The notes below the pieces were generated by a model, which did not search any database, had not been told where the DNA came from, and saw only the letters and a list, made by a program, of their open reading frames with translations. This document shows, one piece after another, positions 1 through 9,600 of a stretch of 34,757 nt of DNA. The position numbers and the translations under genes were made by a program. How positions within the stretch are numbered: position 1 is the stretch's first letter; each line of letters starts with the position of its first letter. This DNA comes from an uncultured Phycisphaerales bacterium (lineage in GTDB: Bacteria; Planctomycetota; Phycisphaerae; Phycisphaerales; UBA1924): the NCBI GenBank assembly GCA_937858155.1, contig CALLYM010000182.1, forward strand, positions 1 to 34,757. Direction: 5' to 3'.

Positions 1-2
1 TG

Positions 3-2687
3 CAGATCATCGCGGAGGTACTCGCGCTGCGTGCGTCCGTGCTGTCTGATTCAACCAAGGCCCCCCGTGAGCGGACGGAGGCGGCTGTGAGCCTGTCTCA
101 CGCTGTGGAGAGGATGCTTGCCCGGTCTTCGCAGGATGCCGCGGCCCTTCGCATCCCGTTGCGGCTGCTGGCGGCTTCTGTGGCAGCGCACATGGAGCTC
201 GCCACCAGCGCCGACGCGAGCAGCCGTTCGTACATGTCCTCCGACTTTGAAATGCTCCTGGAAGCGGCGCCGGACAAGGCTTGGCTGGGGGCTATCGAGC
301 CAAGCGTGGCATCGCGCGTGAGTCGCGCGACGATCTCGACGGCTCTCGCCGCGGGCAATACCGACGCCGCGTTGGCTTCGCTCCGGGACGCAGCGCTCCG
401 AAACCCCACGGACGCCGCGGCCTTGTCCGGGCACCTCATGGAACGGTGGCGGGACCATCTGGTGGTCACGGGGAACACGCAGATGGACCGCAGCGGGTGG
501 TATCAGGAGACCACGACCCGGGCCCGGCAGGCCCGGCAACTGGAATCGCTACGTTCCCTCATTGAGCTCATGCATGAGCTCGGCGTGGATGCCAAGGCCC
601 TCGCGCCGACGGCGGGCGTTTTTTCGGCGTGCCACGGCGGGTCTGAGATCTACCGCGCGGCGGATATCGAGCGGGTGTTCGGCCCACTGGGGGGCATCCC
701 GCCACTGACGGCGTGTTCGCTTGCGGAGAGCATGCGCGTTGCCATCCTCGCGTACTGGGAGGAGCACATCCAGCCGCCCAAGCCTGGGGAGAAGCGCCTT
801 CCAGATCGTGAGATTCTGCGCGTCGTGAACGAGGGGTACGAGACGTCGTTCGCACTGATTGAGTCCGCGAAGGCGTCGGCACCGTCGCTTTGGAATGTGG
901 ACGCGACGAAGGCGTCGCTCGCGTACGACCGTCTCCAGCTCAACAAGCGGCTTGGACATATCGAGCCGGCGAGGGAGATGGAAGTCACCGCTACCGCGTT
1001 CCTGGCGTTCTCGAACGCGTCGGATGCGTACGCGGCCGCGCTTGCACGCAACGAACAGGTCGAGACGCCGGACATCTTTTCCCGGTGGTTCCGGGCGGCC
1101 ATGGGCTCGACCGACGTCTCCAGCCTGCGGGCGGAGGTACTCCCGGCGGACGGGACGCTTGGGGACAACCAGTTTGACCTGATTCGAGCCGCAATCCAGA
1201 AGCTGCCGCCGGATACTGCCTACCGGCACACTCAGGCGTTCGCACGGGAAGTCGTGGAAGCGCTGCCGCAGGCGCCACCGGACGTCAAGCCACGGCTGGT
1301 GCAGGCGTCGCTGCGCGTGATCGCGGACCATCCTTCCGGCACCCCGCTCCGTGAAATTGCCAGGCTCCACACCGAGGTCATCAAGGACGAGGTGCACCTG
1401 CGCCTGACGATCGATGGCAGCGACCGGGTGGAGCTTGGTCGACCCTTTGCGGTGCTGGTGTCTCTGCGGTTTACGGCGGAGATGGAGCGTTCGAACGGGG
1501 GGTTCAGCATGTACCTGAATGACTCCTACTACCCCCAGAGTTATGGTCGATCGTTTGAGGTGAGGCCCAAGGCGGACCTGGAACGGTCGCTGCGGCAGTC
1601 GTTCTCACGGGGCTTTGCGTGGCAGAATATTTCGTTCTTCGATGAGTCGCAGGTTTCGTACGGTGTGCCCGAGCAGGGGCAGGATTCCTGGCTCGAGCTT
1701 CCGCTCGCAATCGTCTATCTTGTGCCCACGGATACGACAGTGGACCGCCTCCCGTCCACCTCGATGAACCTGTACTTTCGCGATTCGTTCGGCGTGTTCA
1801 CGGGGGTCGCCCATTCCAACGCGCCGGCACTCCTCGTGGGCCCCGACCCCAGCGTGCGTCCGCTGCAGCAGTTGGAGGTTGTTCAGACTCTTGATGCGCG
1901 GGCGGCAGGCGACCCGGAGAGTCCGGAGCTTGTGCTGCAGGTGACGGCCCGGGGGAGGGGTGTCGTGCCGGACTTGCCGGCGTTGCTGGATGGCGCGCCG
2001 GGCGGCGCGCAAGGGTTTCGCGTGCCGGAGGGCGCGGTTGAGCCGGGTCCCCTCGTATTCCTGCCCGAGGTGGAACCACCCCCGGGCTCGACAGAGTTGC
2101 CGGAGGGCGCGATCCCGGCCGTGGACGAGCTGCGTGTTGTCCGCCCCCGCACGGAACGCACCTGGACCGTGCGGTACAAGCGCGACGCATCGAGCGCAAT
2201 AGGCGACTACACGTTCGCGAACATCACGAAGGGGGTCGGCGGCACGCTCACCAACAGGGCGTACGACGACAACGACATCGCAACAACCACGCGCAGCCAT
2301 TGGCCGCTTGGGCGGGCTTCCGTTTGGCGGCGGCCAGTTGTTTGGGGCATTGTCCTCGCGGTGCTCGCGATGGCAGGGGCGGTTGCGATGCGCCGCTGGT
2401 GGGTGCATCGAATTGCAGAGCGCACGCCCATCCCCCGCGCCACCGTGCGCCGTCGGACGCCGATCGCGGTGATCGCTGCGCTCAAGGAATGGCGGCGCGC
2501 TGCGGAGGCACGGTCCGACGCGGGTATGACCGACGCGATTAGCGCGGATATTGCGGCGATCGAGCAGGACTTCTTTGGGCCCTCGCCGCGCGAGGGCGCT
2601 CACGAGGATCTGGACCTCATCATCCGGAAGTGGGAAACGAGAGTTGGGAGTGGTGGGGCACAGCTCCCAGTGACCGTCGGGGTGTGA
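3..2687 (+). CDS. Large membrane-anchored protein of unknown function (5' partial)
   Basis: The reading frame is open to the left edge of the window, so the gene starts upstream; the first in-window start would be GTG at 39, but the codons before it also read as ordinary protein. I do not recognise the family. Numbered from that GTG, the protein has a long helical, alanine-rich region (about residues 1-440), then a part richer in beta-type sequence (about 450-750), one hydrophobic membrane segment at about 767-785 followed by Arg/Trp, and a basic tail of about 95 residues. A large outside part, one TM helix and a short cytoplasmic tail is the simplest topology, provided a signal peptide lies upstream of the window. 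A remote likeness to BatD-type proteins (C-terminal TM) was considered but no diagnostic motif was found. It is followed by 424 bp without a clear gene. Confidence 0.6.
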   Translation, partial: QIIAEVLALRASVLSDSTKAPRERTEAAVSLSHAVERMLARSSQDAAALRIPLRLLAASVAAHMELATSADASSRSYMSSDFEMLLEAAPDKAWLGAIEPSVASRVSRATISTALAAGNTDAALASLRDAALRNPTDAAALSGHLMERWRDHLVVTGNTQMDRSGWYQETTTRARQARQLESLRSLIELMHELGVDAKALAPTAGVFSACHGGSEIYRAADIERVFGPLGGIPPLTACSLAESMRVAILAYWEEHIQPPKPGEKRLPDREILRVVNEGYETSFALIESAKASAPSLWNVDATKASLAYDRLQLNKRLGHIEPAREMEVTATAFLAFSNASDAYAAALARNEQVETPDIFSRWFRAAMGSTDVSSLRAEVLPADGTLGDNQFDLIRAAIQKLPPDTAYRHTQAFAREVVEALPQAPPDVKPRLVQASLRVIADHPSGTPLREIARLHTEVIKDEVHLRLTIDGSDRVELGRPFAVLVSLRFTAEMERSNGGFSMYLNDSYYPQSYGRSFEVRPKADLERSLRQSFSRGFAWQNISFFDESQVSYGVPEQGQDSWLELPLAIVYLVPTDTTVDRLPSTSMNLYFRDSFGVFTGVAHSNAPALLVGPDPSVRPLQQLEVVQTLDARAAGDPESPELVLQVTARGRGVVPDLPALLDGAPGGAQGFRVPEGAVEPGPLVFLPEVEPPPGSTELPEGAIPAVDELRVVRPRTERTWTVRYKRDASSAIGDYTFANITKGVGGTLTNRAYDDNDIATTTRSHWPLGRASVWRRPVVWGIVLAVLAMAGAVAMRRWWVHRIAERTPIPRATVRRRTPIAVIAALKEWRRAAEARSDAGMTDAISADIAAIEQDFFGPSPREGAHEDLDLIIRKWETRVGSGGAQLPVTVGV

Positions 2688-3111
2688 AGTGCGGTATGGC
2701 GTAGAGGTAGATCGCAGGCCTGTCTGCAAGGCTGCGTGGGAGGGTAATTGAGCATGCCGGGTGTTGAAGAGCGTGGAAGAAGGCTGTGGACTTGCCGAAG
2801 CAGATGAATGCCGAGGTTCTGGAACCACGGGATTGTGCGCTCGAGTGTCCTGTGCGGTGTGAGGTGTGGACGTGCGAAAGCATCCTGCTTTCGACTTGTT
2901 GGAAGCCACATGTTGAAGCACTTGCGGAGGCTGTCGCCGTCGCGTGTCTCGATGTGCCCAGCTGTATCACGGGTCGTGGCGTTGGGGACGCGTCCACGCT
3001 CCCAGCCAGTCGAGGTGTTTGCCCGGTAGGCGACTCGCGATGCGACGCGATTGTCGCACCCAGCACGACAGCCCGCGTGGTGTACGGATAGGCTCTACAC
3101 TCTGTACATCC
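2688..3111. other. Intergenic region without a convincing gene
   Basis: 424 bp between the large membrane protein and the efflux operon. Open frames here have uneven composition and no good ribosome site. A perfect hairpin, CGAAAGC-ATCCT-GCTTTCG, lies at 2875-2893 but has no following T-run, so I do not call it a terminator. A self-complementary GGACGCGTCC lies at 2986-2995. Just before the next start codon is a TACA-CTC-TGTA dyad, listed separately. Confidence 0.5.
3096..3106. promoter_or_regulatory. Possible operator dyad upstream of the metal-efflux operon
   Basis: The inverted repeat TACA-CTC-TGTA ends 5 bp before the ATG at 3112. Its half sites match the TACA/TGTA arms of CopY/BlaI/MecI-family operators, but those normally have a 2-nt centre and this one has 3. 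A regulator binding here would block the first gene of a metal-efflux operon. No regulator gene is present nearby, so the assignment is inference. Confidence 0.25.
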
Positions 3112-3567
3112 ATGGGCCGGAAGCTCGTCCAACGCGTGATCGCAATCGTCTGCCTTATGGCCTTTGGTCTCGGGCAGACGGTGCTGGCGTCCGCCGCGGT
3201 TCGCTGCACTGATGCGTGGGGTACGACGCGGCTGGAGCTCGCGTGCATCAAGAATTCACTCGGCTCATGCGGCACGACATGTTCGGAGCCGGGTGAGGCG
3301 GAAGCGATGGATGGCGGGCGGCCGACCGTTCCATCCGAAACCGCGCCGTGCGAAGACGAGCCGATTGGCGCACAGGCAACGACTGCTCGGCCTTCTTCCA
3401 CGAGCGTTTCTCTTGAGCCAGTTGTTGACAAGGTGGTCATCGCGTTTGTGTGGGGTGGCCTTCCGGACAACCTAGACCAGCAGTCGCCTTTGGCGTACCG
3501 GCCATGCGAGCGAGGTCATCCGCCGGATTCGTTCGTGCGGCTGCGGTCGGTCATTCTGTTGGTGTAG
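3112..3567 (+). CDS. Small secreted Cys-containing protein heading the metal-efflux operon
   Basis: A 151-residue protein. The start at ATG 3112 is chosen because it opens a textbook signal peptide: basic MGRK, a hydrophobic core from about residues 8-25, and a small-residue cleavage region ending near ASA. The frame extends upstream to 2944 but that part reads as noise. The mature N-terminus has four cysteines in about 30 residues (RCTD, LACI, SCG, TTCS), followed by a Pro/Ser/Thr-rich linker and a hydrophobic end. Short secreted proteins of this kind are often found ahead of CzcCBA/CusCBA genes and are suspected of metal sensing or binding. That role is inferred from position. No named family was recognised. 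Confidence 0.55.
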   Translation: MGRKLVQRVIAIVCLMAFGLGQTVLASAAVRCTDAWGTTRLELACIKNSLGSCGTTCSEPGEAEAMDGGRPTVPSETAPCEDEPIGAQATTARPSSTSVSLEPVVDKVVIAFVWGGLPDNLDQQSPLAYRPCERGHPPDSFVRLRSVILLV

Positions 3568-3797
3568 CCTCGTGCTCGCCCAATTCCCGAGAGATTTGTT
3601 GCGGGATGTGGGTGCCGTTGCGCACTCCGTGCATTGGTAATACCCAGTCGCTGCGGAGTCATCGTACTTCGTGCGGTACTTGGCAAGCGGGGCCATTGGT
3701 CGCGGCGAGGCGCAGGCCGGCCGTGGCAAGGGCTGGCGCACGCGGACTCGCGAGCGATATTCGGCGGATCGTCTGCACTTCAAGGAAGGCAATTGTC

Positions 3798-5213
3798 ATG
3801 TCAAGCGATCGACATTCACTGTGTCGCAGCGCGCTGTCCGCGCTCTTACTACAGGTCCTGATCCTGGCGGCGTGCGGGTCAGTACCTCGGGTCAAGCTGG
3901 ACCTTGTGCGTGTGATTGGCGAAGCGGTGGGAGAAGGTGCGGAAGTCAAGGTTGTCGCTGCAGGGCCCGATGGCGGCCTGATTGACGAGCCAGACCCGGC
4001 TGGCGACCTCCTGACCCTCACGGACGCTCTTCGGCGCGATCTTGCAACGGACCCCGGGCTGCAGGCGGCAATGGCGCGGGTCCAGATTGCGCGGGCCGAT
4101 GCCGATCAGGCGAGGCTGTTGCCCAACCCCGTCCTCAACGTCGTGGTGCGTACGGGCTCCGGCAGGCCGCAGGTGGAGGCCTCTCTGGCGGAGGACTTCC
4201 TGCGGGCTATGCAAGTGCGTCGCCGAGCGAGCGCGGCAGATCACAGGCTCCACAAGGCTGTTGCCGAAGCGGTCGTCGTTGCGATCGATGCCGTGAGTGA
4301 GGTGCAGGAGAGGTACCTGAGGGCGCAGGCAGCAGCGCAGGTGGTGCCGCTGCTCCGGGAGCGGAGCGCGATCCTGGAGCAGTTGGAAGCGGTGGCCTCG
4401 TCAAGTCTTGACGCGGGCGAAGGGACGCTCAGCGATTTGGTCACGCTGCAGGCCCAGCGTGTGGGATTGGCGGTCGAATTGGATCAGGCTGTTCTGGAAG
4501 CGCGGGATGAACGGCTGCACCTGGCACGGCTGATCGGAGAACCTTCCGGCGATGCAGCGTGGAAGCTGGACCCTTGGGTGGCGCCGGGAGTGGCTGTTGA
4601 GTCTGAATCGGCCTGGATCGGGGCGGCGCTCGTGCATCGACCGGAGATACAAGTCGCGTGTTGGGAGCTACGTGCTTTGGGCGACGAAGGTGCACTGGCA
4701 GGGTTTTTTTCCTGGGAAGGCACGAGCGTGGGCATCGATACGCAGCGAGACGATGGGTGGTCGGGTGGCCCATCCGTATCAACGCCACTGCCCCTGTTTG
4801 ATGTGGGCCAGGCGGCGCGGGTGCGCGCGACCGCCGAGCAGATGGAAGCGAGGCATGAGCTCACGCTCGTCCGTCGGAGGATTGTGGAGGAGGTCCGTGT
4901 TGCGCACCAGGCGTTGGTGGCCAGCAATGCCAACCTGGTTCGCATTCGGGACGACCTGATCCCACTCCAGCGGCGGCGGAGGGCGCTTGCGGAAGAGGCA
5001 TATCGCGCTGGACAGAGTGATGTCACCGGGGTGTTCCTTGCCGAGCACGATCTGCGTGTGACACAGGCCAAGGCCATCGAGGTCGAACATCAAGCGGCGT
5101 TGGCACTCATCCGCTTGCAGCGGGCCGTTGGAGGACCCGGTGCTGCTGCCGCGTTGCTCACTGCGAGCGGAACAACCAATCCGGAATCGGAGTTCTCAGG
5201 AACGGCGCCCTAG
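3798..5213 (+). CDS. TolC/CzcC-type outer-membrane efflux lipoprotein
   Basis: A 471-residue outer-membrane channel component for tripartite metal efflux. ATG 3798 is chosen because GGAAGG lies about 8 nt upstream and the product then begins with a lipoprotein signal whose lipobox LAAC places the acylated cysteine at residue 26; the open frame back to 3450 is non-coding in character. The body has the long amphipathic helices of the outer-membrane efflux protein family in two repeats, including a LRRDLATDPGLQAAMARVQIA segment and a 'GPSVSTPLPLFDVGQAARVR' segment typical of CzcC/CusC-like proteins. It sits between the small secreted protein and the adaptor, as expected of a czcCBA order. A run of 7 T at about 4704-4710 is in frame and causes no break. 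The metal cannot be told from this subunit. Confidence 0.88.
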   Translation: MSSDRHSLCRSALSALLLQVLILAACGSVPRVKLDLVRVIGEAVGEGAEVKVVAAGPDGGLIDEPDPAGDLLTLTDALRRDLATDPGLQAAMARVQIARADADQARLLPNPVLNVVVRTGSGRPQVEASLAEDFLRAMQVRRRASAADHRLHKAVAEAVVVAIDAVSEVQERYLRAQAAAQVVPLLRERSAILEQLEAVASSSLDAGEGTLSDLVTLQAQRVGLAVELDQAVLEARDERLHLARLIGEPSGDAAWKLDPWVAPGVAVESESAWIGAALVHRPEIQVACWELRALGDEGALAGFFSWEGTSVGIDTQRDDGWSGGPSVSTPLPLFDVGQAARVRATAEQMEARHELTLVRRRIVEEVRVAHQALVASNANLVRIRDDLIPLQRRRRALAEEAYRAGQSDVTGVFLAEHDLRVTQAKAIEVEHQAALALIRLQRAVGGPGAAAALLTASGTTNPESEFSGTAP

Positions 5214-5305
5214 ATGCAATCGTTGCCGTAATACACCGCTTGATTGGAATCATTGAAACCGCACGTGCTTTCTTTGCGACGTCCGACTTTTACCACGAGA
5301 TCCCG

Positions 5306-6646
5306 ATGCGAACCTCAAGAACATACACCTCTTTCCTGCCCTTACCCTTTGTCCACATCGCTGGAGCGATGGCCCTGGGAGTGGGCGCGTTCGTTGGCTG
5401 CACAAAGCATTCAGAAGGAGACGGGCATAACCATGCCGCTCCCGCCGTGACGAAGCAGGCGGAGCATGAGGGTCATGGCGATCACGACAACGAAGCGCAC
5501 TCCGACGAAGTCACGCTCACCACAGAGGCAGTGGTGCGGTACGGCGTGCGTGCTGAACCTGTTGGTTTCAAGTTGTTGCGTCCGACGTGTGTTGCCCCAG
5601 CGAGAGTGAGCTTTAACACGGACGCGATGGCCCATGTGGGTTCGCCGCTCCGGGGTCGTGCTGTTGAGGTTAAGGTAAGGGTGGGTGACAGGGTGAAGCG
5701 CGGCGACCCGCTTGTGGTGATCGAGAGCCCCGAACTTGGAGCAGCGCAGAACGATTACTTCCAGAAGCGGAGCGCGGCCCAGGTCTCTGCTCCTGCGGCA
5801 GAACTGGCGAAGGTTGCTTGGGAACGGGCGAAAGGCCTCTTTGAAAAGTCGCAGGGCATATCACTGACCGAAGTTCAGCGCCGTGAGGCGGAGTACAAGG
5901 CTGCGGTTGCAACGCAGGCTGCGGCGGAGGCGGCGGTTGTGGGGTCGGAGAATCTCCTGCGCTTGATGGGGATGTCGCCCGAGTCGGTGCGGGACCTCAC
6001 GAAGGCGGCCCAGATTGCGCCGACGTACACAGTTCACGCAGCCATCGACGGTCAGGTTGTCGAGCGTGAAGTCACACTCGGAGAGCTCGTAAGCCCTGAT
6101 CGTGAAGCGCTCATGGTGGTTGTGGATACCAGCACCCTGTGGGTGCTTGCTGACGTGCCCGAGGGTCGGCTGCATGGGATTCATCCAGGGGCGGCGGCGT
6201 GGGTCACGATCGGTGGTAGAGGGGGTCAGAGGATTGACGGCGTGGTGGGGCTTATCGCCCCGCAGGTTCACGTGGGCACTCGAACAGCGCAGGTGCGCAT
6301 CGAAGTACCCGCCGCCGCAGGCGGAGGAGTGGAGCTCAAGCCCGGGATGTTCGCGGAGGTTGAGATCGTCGTGAGCGATTCTTCCGACCCGTCCGCCCAA
6401 GGGTCGCGCCGCGAACTGACTGTGCCTCTCGGAGCGGTGCAGGATGTCGAGGGCGGGCCGGCGGTGTTCGTGCCCGTGGAGGGCGAGCCGAACACGTACG
6501 CAAAGCGGGCGGTCTCGGTGGGCGCCGCGGTGGGCGGCTTGGTGCCTGTGCTGTCGGGTCTCACAGAAGGCGAAGAAGTCGTTGTGCATGGCACGTTCAT
6601 CCTCAAGGCGGAGCTTGGCAAGGCCGGCGCGGCCCATGAGCACTAG
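5306..6646 (+). CDS. His-rich RND periplasmic adaptor (HlyD/CzcB-like membrane fusion protein)
   Basis: A 446-residue adaptor joining the RND pump to the outer-membrane channel. Start ATG 5306 is preferred over the open frame from 5240 because it opens a signal sequence ending in a lipobox-like FVGC (Cys32), so the protein is probably a lipoprotein. Directly after it lies a His-rich stretch with seven histidines between residues 35 and 65, typical of CzcB-like proteins that bind zinc, cobalt, cadmium or copper in the periplasm. Then come a lipoyl/barrel-sandwich half ('GRAVEVKVRVGDRVKRGDPL'), a coiled-coil hairpin (about 150-215), the second barrel half ('AIDGQVVEREVTLGELV') and a C-terminal beta-barrel and membrane-proximal domain. 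The stop is 32 bp before the pump gene. Confidence 0.9.
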   Translation: MRTSRTYTSFLPLPFVHIAGAMALGVGAFVGCTKHSEGDGHNHAAPAVTKQAEHEGHGDHDNEAHSDEVTLTTEAVVRYGVRAEPVGFKLLRPTCVAPARVSFNTDAMAHVGSPLRGRAVEVKVRVGDRVKRGDPLVVIESPELGAAQNDYFQKRSAAQVSAPAAELAKVAWERAKGLFEKSQGISLTEVQRREAEYKAAVATQAAAEAAVVGSENLLRLMGMSPESVRDLTKAAQIAPTYTVHAAIDGQVVEREVTLGELVSPDREALMVVVDTSTLWVLADVPEGRLHGIHPGAAAWVTIGGRGGQRIDGVVGLIAPQVHVGTRTAQVRIEVPAAAGGGVELKPGMFAEVEIVVSDSSDPSAQGSRRELTVPLGAVQDVEGGPAVFVPVEGEPNTYAKRAVSVGAAVGGLVPVLSGLTEGEEVVVHGTFILKAELGKAGAAHEH

Positions 6647-6678
6647 TTCCTCATCGCAGCCATCAGGGAGATCCTTCC

Positions 6679-9600
6679 ATGCTTGAATCAGTGCTCCACT
6701 TTTCCATCAAGAACCGCTGGCTCGTGCTGCTGCTGACTGCTTTGGTCGCGGCGGTGGGTGTGCACTCGTTCCGCGCGCTGCCGATCGATGCGGTCCCGGA
6801 CATCACCAATAACCAGGTGCAGATCAATGCCGTCGCGTCCAATCTTTCGCCCCATGAGGTTGAGAAGCAGGTCACGTTCACGATCGAGAACTCCCTTGCG
6901 GGCATACCGGGGCTCAGTTCCACTCGATCCCTCTCCCGTAATGGCTTTTCGCAGGTGACGGCGGTGTTTGAGGATGGCGTCAATATCTACTTCGCTCGTC
7001 AGCAAGTGAGCGAACGGTTGAGCGAAGCGCGTGAAGGTCTGCCGCCGGGGGTGGAGCCGGTGATGGGGCCCATCGCCACAGGCCTTGGCGAGATCTACAT
7101 GTACACGGTGGAATTCGAGCATCCCCACGGCGTGGGCGCGGCGATCTCGGCGGGAGAGCCGGGGTGGCAGGGGGAGGGGATATACCTCACGCCCGAGGGT
7201 CGAATGCTGACAAGCGATCTCGAGCACGCGTCCTACCTCCGCGAGGTGCAGGACTGGATCATCCGCCCACAGCTCAAGGGCGTCAAGGACGTGGCCGGCG
7301 TGGAAGCCATCGGCGGGTATGTCAAGCAGTACCACATCACCCCCGATCCGATGAAGCTGGTTTCGTACGGGCTTTCCTTTGCCGAAGTGATCGCGGCTAT
7401 AGAAGCCAACAACCTGTCGACCGGAGCAGGGTTTGTGGAACACAATGGTGAAAGCTACCTCGTGAGGGCCACCGGGCGGATCGAGAAACCCGAGGAGATC
7501 GCGGACATTGTTGTTGCGCTCCGCGCGGGTGTTCCGATCCGCGTCAGGGATATCGTGCCGGATCGCGACGCGGCGATTGGTGTCGGCCGGGAGTTGCGGA
7601 CGGGGTCCGCGAGCGAGAACGGCGAGGAAGTCGTTGTTGCCACGGCGATCATGCTGCTGGGCGCCAACAGCAGGACAGTCGCCGCAAGCGTTGACACCAA
7701 GATGATTGAAGTGCGGCGCTCGCTCCCGCCCGGCATCACGGTGAAAGCGGTGCTCAACCGCACAAAGCTCGTCGACGCGACGATCGCGACAGTGCGAAAA
7801 AATCTTCTCGAAGGCGCGGCCCTCGTGATTGTGGTGCTGCTGTTCATCCTGGGTAATGTGCGTGCGGCGCTCATATGTGCCCTGGCGATACCGCTGTCCA
7901 TGCTCATGACCGCCACATGCATGGTGCAGAACAAGGTCAGCGGCAACCTGATGTCGCTGGGCGCCATCGACTTCGGGCTCATCGTGGACGGGGCGGTGAT
8001 TATCGTGGAGAACTGCCTGAGGCGACTCGGCGAGGCCCAGCACCGGCGGGCGCGGCTGCTCACTCTGCAGGAACGCCTGCACGAGGTCATGGTCGCTTCA
8101 AGGGAAATGATCCAGCCATCCGTTTACGGGCAGGCGATCATCGTGACGGTGTACTTCCCTGTGCTTGCGCTCACGGGGGTGGAAGGGAAAATGTTCCAGC
8201 CGATGGCCCTGACCGTGATATTCGCGCTCGCCGGCGCATTCGTGCTTTCGTTGACGTTTGTCCCGGCGATGGTTGCGGTCTTCATCACAGGCAGGGTCAA
8301 CGAGAAGGACATGTTCCTGATCCGCTGGGCCAAGCTAGCCTACACGCCGGTGCTCGCGAAAGCGGTCCGGCTCCGCGGGCCGGTGGTCTGGGGAGCGGTG
8401 CTGTCGTTCGCGGCATCCTTGCTTCTGTTCGCCCGCCTCGGACAGGAGTTCGCGCCCACTCTCGACGAGAAGGATGTCGCCATGCACGCTATGCGGATCC
8501 CGTCGACGGGGATCACGCAATCCCAGGCCATGCAGATCGATGTCGAGCGGGCCGTCTCTTCGATTCCCGAAGTCGCGTTCGTGTACTCAAAGACAGGGAC
8601 GGCGGAAATGGCCACGGACCCGATGCCGCCGAGCGTGTCCGACACGTTCATCATCTTCAAGGACAGGAGTCTTTGGCGGACCGAGAACGAACTGGATAGT
8701 GCCATTGCCGAGGTGCAGGCGGAGCTCGGCAGGGCGGGAGTGTCAGGTGGTGGTCACGAGGAACACGGGCATGAGGGTGCGGGCGAGCCCGAACTCACGG
8801 TGGTGGGACACAAGGGGAAGCTTGTCCATCTCGTCCAGCTCACGGTGTCCGCGGTGCCCGGCAACAACTATGAATTCACCCAGCCGATCCAGATGCGGTT
8901 CAATGAGCTGATTTCCGGGGTTCGGGGCGATGTGGCGGTGAAGGTGTATGGCGACGACTTTGAAGCGATGGAGCGGACTGCGAAGCAGGTACTCGGGGTC
9001 TTGGGCGGCATCTCCGGCGCGGCGGATGTCAAGGCGGAGCAGACGGAAGGCTTACCGGTCCTGACCGTGGAAATCGATCGGGCCGCTCTCGCGCGGTTTG
9101 GACTTTCGGTGCACGACGTGCAGGAAGTCGTCGCTGTGGCAATCGGGGGCCGTGAGGCTGGTCAGGTGTTTGAAGGTGACCGCCGGTTCGATCTCGTTGT
9201 TCGCCTGCCCGACCACATGCGTGAAAGTATCGAGACGATTGAGCGTCTGCCGATCCCGCTCCCGAAGCGAGAGGATGGGGATGCCGGCATGCAAGTTGTC
9301 CCGGTGTTGCGGGGTCGCTCCGCCGACCCGGACGCCAAGGTTGAGCGGCTGGGGTTTGTACCTCTGGGCGAAGTCGCGAAGATTGCCGCAGCCGAGGGCC
9401 TGAATCAGATCAGCCGGGAAAACGGCAAGCGTCGCATTGTGGTGCAGTGCAACGTTCGCGGCAGGGACCTCGGTTCGTTCGTGCGGGAGGCGCAGGCCCG
9501 CGTGGCGTCGCTGCAACTCCCCGCCGGCCAATGGCTGGAGTGGGGCGGACAGTTTGAGAACCTTGTGGCCGCGAAACAGCGGTTGACCCTTGTCGTGCCT

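Noticed and set aside
2740..2911. Minus-strand stretch reading HRTLERTIPWFQNLG, vaguely like the C-terminus of IS5-type transposases
   Set aside because: Only a dozen residues look similar, no other transposase motif or terminal repeats are nearby, and the frame has no start site.
1605..2921. 438-codon open frame on the minus strand
   Set aside because: Lies mostly antisense to the large membrane protein, is very rich in Arg/Pro/His, and is a by-product of GC-rich third codon positions.
4704..4710. Frameshift at the 7-T run in the TolC-like gene
   Set aside because: The protein sequence on both sides of the run fits the same family in the same frame.
6688..8082. 464-codon open frame on the minus strand
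   Set aside because: Entirely antisense to the RND pump gene, whose motifs are unmistakable. The Arg/His/Asp-rich composition is that of a shadow frame.
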